DNA from: Chrysophaeum taylorii
Taxonomy: Eukaryota > Sar > Pelagophyceae > Pelagomonadales > Pelagomonadaceae
DNA: 64,000 nucleotides
Reading direction: 5' to 3'
NCBI GenBank assembly: GCA_029834535.1
Contig: JAQMWT010000466.1
Span: 124,001 to 188,000 of the forward strand
Shown: positions 60,601-64,000 of the stretch, in pieces
Layout of the letters: each line of letters opens with the position of its first letter
Position numbering within the stretch: the first letter of the stretch is position 1
Translations under genes and position numbers: made by a program
The notes under the pieces: generated by a model
Told to the model about the DNA's origin: nothing
Database searches by the model: none
Seen by the model: only the letters and a program-made list of their open reading frames with translations

Positions 60601-62740
60601 CGCTGAACGAGTGAACGCCCTCGAGCGACAAGACGACCGGTCGGTTCCCCGCGAACATGTGGCGACCGAGCAACGCGGGGACCTCGTCGCGCAGGACTTG
60701 ATCAAGGCGACGACGTTCGAGTTCGCCGTCGACGCGCGCCGTCGCGAGCGTGACGTGCAGCGAGGACGTCGGTTGGAGCGCCGAGTCGAGCCTCGGCTCG
60801 AAGTGAACGAGCGCATCCTGCAGCGCGCGGACCCGCGACACGATCGCCGGAGCGTCGACCTTGATGGCGAGGAACAAGTTGGGTCTTCGTGGGTCTTTGA
60901 TGTCTTTCTTGTAGACGACGGTTTTGTTCCGAGATGATGAGTCAGATTCTCCACGGGGGGCGACAACAACAGTGGGTTCTCTCCCCTCTTGGTGCGACGA
61001 CGGCGACGATGATGCCAGGTCCCGCGCGACAGGGTTCTCGAGGTGGTCGAGCCGCGTTTGCGAGTCAACGTCGCATACCTCGTCGACGCGGGTATCCTCC
61101 GCGGATGCCAGGTACCGCGCGACGAGGTTCTCGAGGTCGAGCCGCGTTTGCGAGTCAACGTCGCAGACTTCGTCGCGGATATCCTCCGTGGACATTCCGT
61201 TTTCGTGCGCGAGCGTAGCCAGCGCCTTGGGCAAGAAGGCCTCGACGCGAGCGGCGTCGCGCGAGACGAGCAGCGGGGGAAAGGCTTGGTCGTAGTCGTC
61301 GTCGTCGGTCTCCAGCAGGCTCGATAGTTCGAAGAAGCCGCGGTTGACTGTTCGGTCGCGGGCGCCGTGCGCTGCAAGGTAGGCACGACTCTTGATCTTG
61401 ATCCTTCGTCCTCGCGCGTCGCGCGCGACAAAACCTTCGCGGTACGCTGGCAATCGTCGCGTGAACTGGAGCAGCCGCGCCAGGCGCGTGGTTCCCGGCA
61501 TCACGGCGTAGGCGTTCGGCGACAGGACGCGTGCCCGGGCGACGACGTCGCCGTCGAGGTCCTCCTCGACCTCCTCGCCGCCAGGGAGAGCGCGCGTGAG
61601 GAGGTGGACGAGGCGCGGCGCGACGTGGGGCGCGATGACACGCGCACGAGGGTGGAGGAGCTCGAACGCGTAGCACCGGTCCTGCCTCAGCGCCTCGCAC
61701 AGCTTGTCGAAGCCGCCGCTCGTTGCGTTGGCCGCCTCGACGAAGAGGCTCCCGACCGAGACGCAATCGGCGTCGTCGTCGTCGATCTCGTCGCCCCACC
61801 GAAACCGTGCGTCGAAAGCGTCGATGCAGCCGTTCGAGGCGACGCGCCAGCGGCCGTCCACAAAGTAGACCTTGGTCAGCAGCCCGTCGCACTTCTCGGT
61901 GACTACGGCGTCGTCGTCGACGGCGACGTCGGCCGCGCGATGATCTTCAACTTCCCAAAATTTGTCAAAGGCCGCGCACAGGAGCCGGTTCGTGTCCTGC
62001 TCGTACACGCAGCCGCGACAATGGTCGAGCGCGAGGTGAGCGAGGTCTGCCGTCGTCGTCGTCGTCTGCGGGGCGAACTGCGTAGCGTCCGCGTACATCG
62101 CCGAGTAGGCCTTAACTTTGCCGAGCGTCTTCGTAGCGACCTTGCACCGCAAGCCCAGGAGCACCGGGCGCACGTCGGAGAAGGCCTCGACGCCGCGCTC
62201 GCGAAGGTAGCGCTGCAACGGCGTCCCGACCTCTCCGAGGGTCGTCGGCCTGCCGATTGTGTTCCCGCAGCCCGAGAGATCGCATCGCTCGAAGGGCGGC
62301 GTAGACCCGAAGACGCGATCGAGCCTCGTCCGCTTGTCCCAGACCACCGCGTCGTCGAATTTGAAGTAGACGATGCGGTGCTGCGGCACCGCGAGCGCGT
62401 CCATCGCCGCCTGCTCGATGCGGCCCCAGCTCGAGAAAGCCGACAACGGCTTCTCCACGATGGTGTTGAGAATGCGGTCGCGGTACCCCACGACGCACCG
62501 GCCCGCCTCGACCTCTGGGTCCCACAGAAACCGATTTATCACGTCGAGCGCCACCCGCATGATGCTTCCGCCCCAACCGCCGTTTGGTCGCCGACACAAT
62601 TCTTTCGGATGATCGCTCGGGAGTGTTCTCCGAGCGTTTCTGCGAGCCGTTGCCACCTCACTCCAGAGCATTCGGCGTAGACTGGAAACTGGACTAAACT
62701 TCTGGGAGGAAGAAAAAAAAAACGACCACCGTGTTTTCAC
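57653..62740 (-). CDS. multidomain RNA-repair protein: MJ1316, RNA ligase, 2H, polynucleotide kinase, 2H-like, HAD phosphatase, nucleotidyltransferase
   Basis: 1695 aa in one open frame; later Mets at residues 24 and 61 are possible starts. About 65-150: MJ1316 (former DUF504) end-recognition domain, VINRFLWDPE...VVGYRDRI...HRIVYFKFDDAVVWD. About 180-450: RNA ligase with nucleotidyl-Lys283 in EKCDGLLTKVYF and motif IV E435-GFVARD, then RIKIKSR. About 520-580: two copies of a ~30-residue repeat. About 630-850: 2H phosphoesterase, HVTLA (H662) and HVTVAK (H757). About 870-1000: kinase P-loop GVPGSGKTT (K879), DNTNCG. About 1040-1140: second 2H-like, H1067ATVAF and H1127-containing HITIAH. About 1220-1390: HAD phosphatase, DFDGTL (D1224) and LLTGR. 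About 1420-1500: nucleotidyltransferase GSWPRGRRSDVDL (D1430, D1432). Together these steps could heal and seal cleaved RNA; target unknown. Confidence 0.85.
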   Translation of the reverse strand: MKTRWSFFFSSSQKFSPVSSLRRMLWSEVATARRNARRTLPSDHPKELCRRPNGGWGGSIMRVALDVINRFLWDPEVEAGRCVVGYRDRILNTIVEKPLSAFSSWGRIEQAAMDALAVPQHRIVYFKFDDAVVWDKRTRLDRVFGSTPPFERCDLSGCGNTIGRPTTLGEVGTPLQRYLRERGVEAFSDVRPVLLGLRCKVATKTLGKVKAYSAMYADATQFAPQTTTTTADLAHLALDHCRGCVYEQDTNRLLCAAFDKFWEVEDHRAADVAVDDDAVVTEKCDGLLTKVYFVDGRWRVASNGCIDAFDARFRWGDEIDDDDADCVSVGSLFVEAANATSGGFDKLCEALRQDRCYAFELLHPRARVIAPHVAPRLVHLLTRALPGGEEVEEDLDGDVVARARVLSPNAYAVMPGTTRLARLLQFTRRLPAYREGFVARDARGRRIKIKSRAYLAAHGARDRTVNRGFFELSSLLETDDDDYDQAFPPLLVSRDAARVEAFLPKALATLAHENGMSTEDIRDEVCDVDSQTRLDLENLVARYLASAEDTRVDEVCDVDSQTRLDHLENPVARDLASSSPSSHQEGREPTVVVAPRGESDSSSRNKTVVYKKDIKDPRRPNLFLAIKVDAPAIVSRVRALQDALVHFEPRLDSALQPTSSLHVTLATARVDGELERRRLDQVLRDEVPALLGRHMFAGNRPVVLSLEGVHSFSVRGQVVYVAPKERGRLNALSNDLYDSLEQAGFNTAGRRATTRAHVTVAKLPRQLARSLGYFDETAWRRSGFGPDTIFGVQEVDGVHLCVAGLNGGAAPSGFYRTLATYYPALAEMTTTLKNQVATFDAIDDAARALIDDVVSTGALDDAKSTSFVVILRGVPGSGKTTMARKLGALAAEASVSCEACSADAYFGAKNGGFSAAKLDTAHGACRGAAAKAIQARVGIVVIDNTNCGLREMAPYVDLAAKHGASLGVVEFACASLEDARRLASRGEHGVNADSAWCRWEALPATTTDATRVVVVVVDGARDQAAAALDALASRRQIAYAGVVLSEASRQQLVRAYPPRSAVVRAHHATVAFRPAAGSAQARATAQNLGRGVSLAVGPASADANAHAVSCVALASESSFPHDGWRGHITIAHATNFRPADSRALDFSSFETAPREKGVTTTVRGRLGVQLVSGEVITTSTALIEYALLSSSKPNKKTTPARVVVDFAAPRSREWKSATNAYVWDFDGTLLETAPCGGASLPSPDDPTSLAPDRPCAPLLALARLHDLARRDSSAVHVLLTGRVAACASAVRRLLRRYRADALFDAFCFKPDAGSTADFKARTVEKIVATLPRLADLCHYDDDAASREAVAATVAIVCEDVAFRSVDPRTLHSDAPPLQQWLACFGRGRRPESETAAGRDAIALVDARYKQIVATGRCEAVGSWPRGRRSDVDLVCVGSSCASSRDALALLERLATLLRDEGSAYLGRSPRRPVLSLTTRAGVEVDVSVALVGEESARPVAEDVDSVCALDALDIALRARGIGGAPWLHAMRTHELSSALDSFGERATPGALAAAFSSAVADGSVPPPGKIGRVAARAWRVRAAFREIADLMTPSWPRDARILDILSRAAPFPPEAAVALVRSSSGQGVETRELKARLSSACARLFHADEIALYPAPPELTDSSFSFAVCGPLSPDRIASLMREPVALVTPLSRGK
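61010..61180 (-). repeat. tandem ~81-bp duplication inside the RNA-repair gene
   Basis: Two adjacent copies encode DEVCDVDSQTRLD...LENLVARYLAS-type units between the ligase and the first 2H domain, nearly identical at DNA level, so probably recent. Confidence 0.8.
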
Positions 62741-63737
62741 AGAGGAGCGCCGTAGCTGCGCGGACGCGCGAAAAGTCGAAAGGGCAACCGAGCTCGAGCT
62801 GCTGGGGAAAAGAGAAAGTAGCCTCTCTCCTTCGTTGGTCGTCCTTGATTGTTTGGTGTCACCACCGTCGGGGTCGTCGTCGCCTCAATGGCTGGCTGGC
62901 TGCTTGCCGCCTCCCTCGAGCCGCCTCGGCCTCCCGATGGTTTTTGCTCGGGTCCAGTCTGCGCGGTTCCTAACATCACGGCCAAGCATTGGCATGGAAT
63001 GTACTTGTCGCTCACTACCCAGAGCATGCCGCATTCTTTACTCAGATTTCTCTCAATATGACTGTGGCATCTCGTAATTGCGCACGCCTCGGCGCACAAA
63101 TGCCATTCTCGACGCGGTTTTTTATGGTGGTCGGGGAGCTAATTGTCCCATCTACCGCTTCCTTGCGTGCGCGTCTCCTCCGAGCGCCGTTGTGGTCGGA
63201 GCTCGGTGCTTCTATTCTACCAATGGGTGCACCTTTGCTTCAGCTGCTACCTCTTCTTCATATTAAATGAATAATAACGACCCCGCTTTTGGAGCCATGG
63301 TTTTGTCATCATACATCATAGCCTTTCTCACAGTCACATCTTGATAATACCCCCCACTATCGTACGCCAGTATGCGAAGGGGCCTTTCCAGGCCTGATGC
63401 AGGCCCACCGCACCGCGCTTCTCAACGCCAACGGTTCACTGAATTTACGAGTAGTGGTCACATAATTGTAGGTTATGGCGGAGATCCTCGCAATATCTAT
63501 AGCCCTTTGTTAAAATGTCCATCGCATCATGAATAACTGTGGTTTTTAAGACATCAGAGCGGGACCAAAACAGGGGTGCACCACACCACTGGAGTTTGTG
63601 CACTCCCTCGTCTCACAGAAACTTGCACGGCATTAATAAACTTCTCGAACGACCGTGTTGCTGCTGCCAGTGTGCACGAACACTTCTGCTCGAGACTCGA
63701 ACGATGAGCCTCGACGAGGCGCCGCGCGCGTTCACAG
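62741..63737. other. gene-poor stretch with a possible small secreted protein
   Basis: A plus-strand reading from 62888 (MAGWLLAASLEPPRPPDGFC, then GPVCAVPNITAKHWHG) and another near 63080-63266 (NAILDAVFYGGRGANCPIYR) look protein-like and Cys-containing but do not connect by a clear intron. The rest, especially 63270-63540, is AT-richer and unassigned. Confidence 0.3.
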
Positions 63738-63999
63738 CTACCCCCTGCCAACGCGGAGGTCTCTGTGGAATTGGCGGTGGCTCGCCGTCCAGTGCGTGCG
63801 CTGGCCTGCGGTCGCGACGTGAGTGCGAGCCAACACAACACACTGTCGGGCGGACTCGGCGTATTTGTTACATTCGAGGCTGCAGTAGCGAGCCCGGTCA
63901 TCAAGGGAAACGCGGTGCTCCGAGCACATCGAGCAGAGTGGGAGCCCGGGGTACTCCAGGCCGCACGCGACGCACGTATCGAGTTTAATATCGGTGCGC
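63738..63999 (-). CDS. zinc-finger-like C-terminus, gene continues beyond window
   Basis: The open frame enters from the right edge and ends at 63738. TDIKLDTCVACGLEYPGLPLC, then SMCSEHRVSLDDRARYCSLECNKYAESARQCV has a C-x2-C, C-x2-C, C-x3-C...C pattern like a MYND or treble-clef finger. The remaining ~40 residues have no motif. The opposite strand is also partly open; the Cys spacing is the support. Confidence 0.45.
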   Translation of the reverse strand, partial: RTDIKLDTCVACGLEYPGLPLCSMCSEHRVSLDDRARYCSLECNKYAESARQCVVLARTHVATAGQRTHWTASHRQFHRDLRVGRG

Positions 64000-64000
64000 C

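Noticed and set aside
63270-63540. possible rRNA or tRNA fragment
   Set aside because: No conserved rRNA helix or tRNA B-box recognised by eye.

Overview
The window is nuclear DNA from a eukaryote, most likely a photosynthetic stramenopile (ochrophyte alga). Host genes are GC-rich, tightly packed on both strands and nearly intron-free; the few introns I can place are 41-83 bp. The gene set is eukaryotic (condensin II H2, NatA NAA15, nucleotide-sugar and mitochondrial carriers, RING-H2, ankyrin, sulfatase), and an EngB-type GTPase with a leader fits a secondary plastid. The clade is inferred from gene style and from the Copia retroelement; no rRNA or tRNA was found to prove it. Tri- and tetranucleotide repeats are scattered between genes.

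Layout. 1-5.3 kb: tail of an AGC kinase, a small membrane protein, a GT7 glycosyltransferase, a sarcosine/dimethylglycine-type methyltransferase and condensin NCAPH2. 5.3-6.4 kb: a fragmented, unrecognised multi-exon or decaying gene. 6.6-15.4 kb: a kinase-receiver fusion, a beta-propeller lactonase, a nucleotide-sugar transporter, NAA15 and a doubtful small secreted protein. 15.5-27.2 kb: an actin-like/DUF4476/coiled-coil protein, EngB GTPase, a large DEP-C2 membrane protein and two unrecognised membrane proteins. 27.2-40.6 kb: AT-richer DNA with a 12.06-kb Copia LTR retrotransposon (LTRs, 5-bp target duplication, primer site and polypurine tract all visible), beside a gag-like fragment of a related older element and scraps of a host gene. 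40.6-56.8 kb: a mitochondrial carrier, a methyltransferase-MYND-2OG dioxygenase fusion, an LRR-IQ-Tudor protein, an F-box-like protein, small membrane proteins, RING-H2, a sulfatase, an acyl-protein thioesterase, an ankyrin protein and a KH-like protein. 57.6-62.7 kb: one 1695-residue RNA-repair protein. 63.7-64.0 kb: the edge of a zinc-binding gene.

The two strongest items are (a) the RNA-repair protein, which joins an MJ1316 end-recognition domain, RNA ligase, two 2H phosphoesterase-like modules, a polynucleotide-kinase P-loop, a HAD phosphatase and a nucleotidyltransferase in one chain, and (b) the Copia element, in which a short SLNY-type motif recurs near the borders of its protein domains, consistent with polyprotein maturation sites, and which carries extra coding sequence beyond RNase H.

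The genes do not form an operon-like unit. Neighbours are divergent or convergent with short gaps, as in a compact algal genome.
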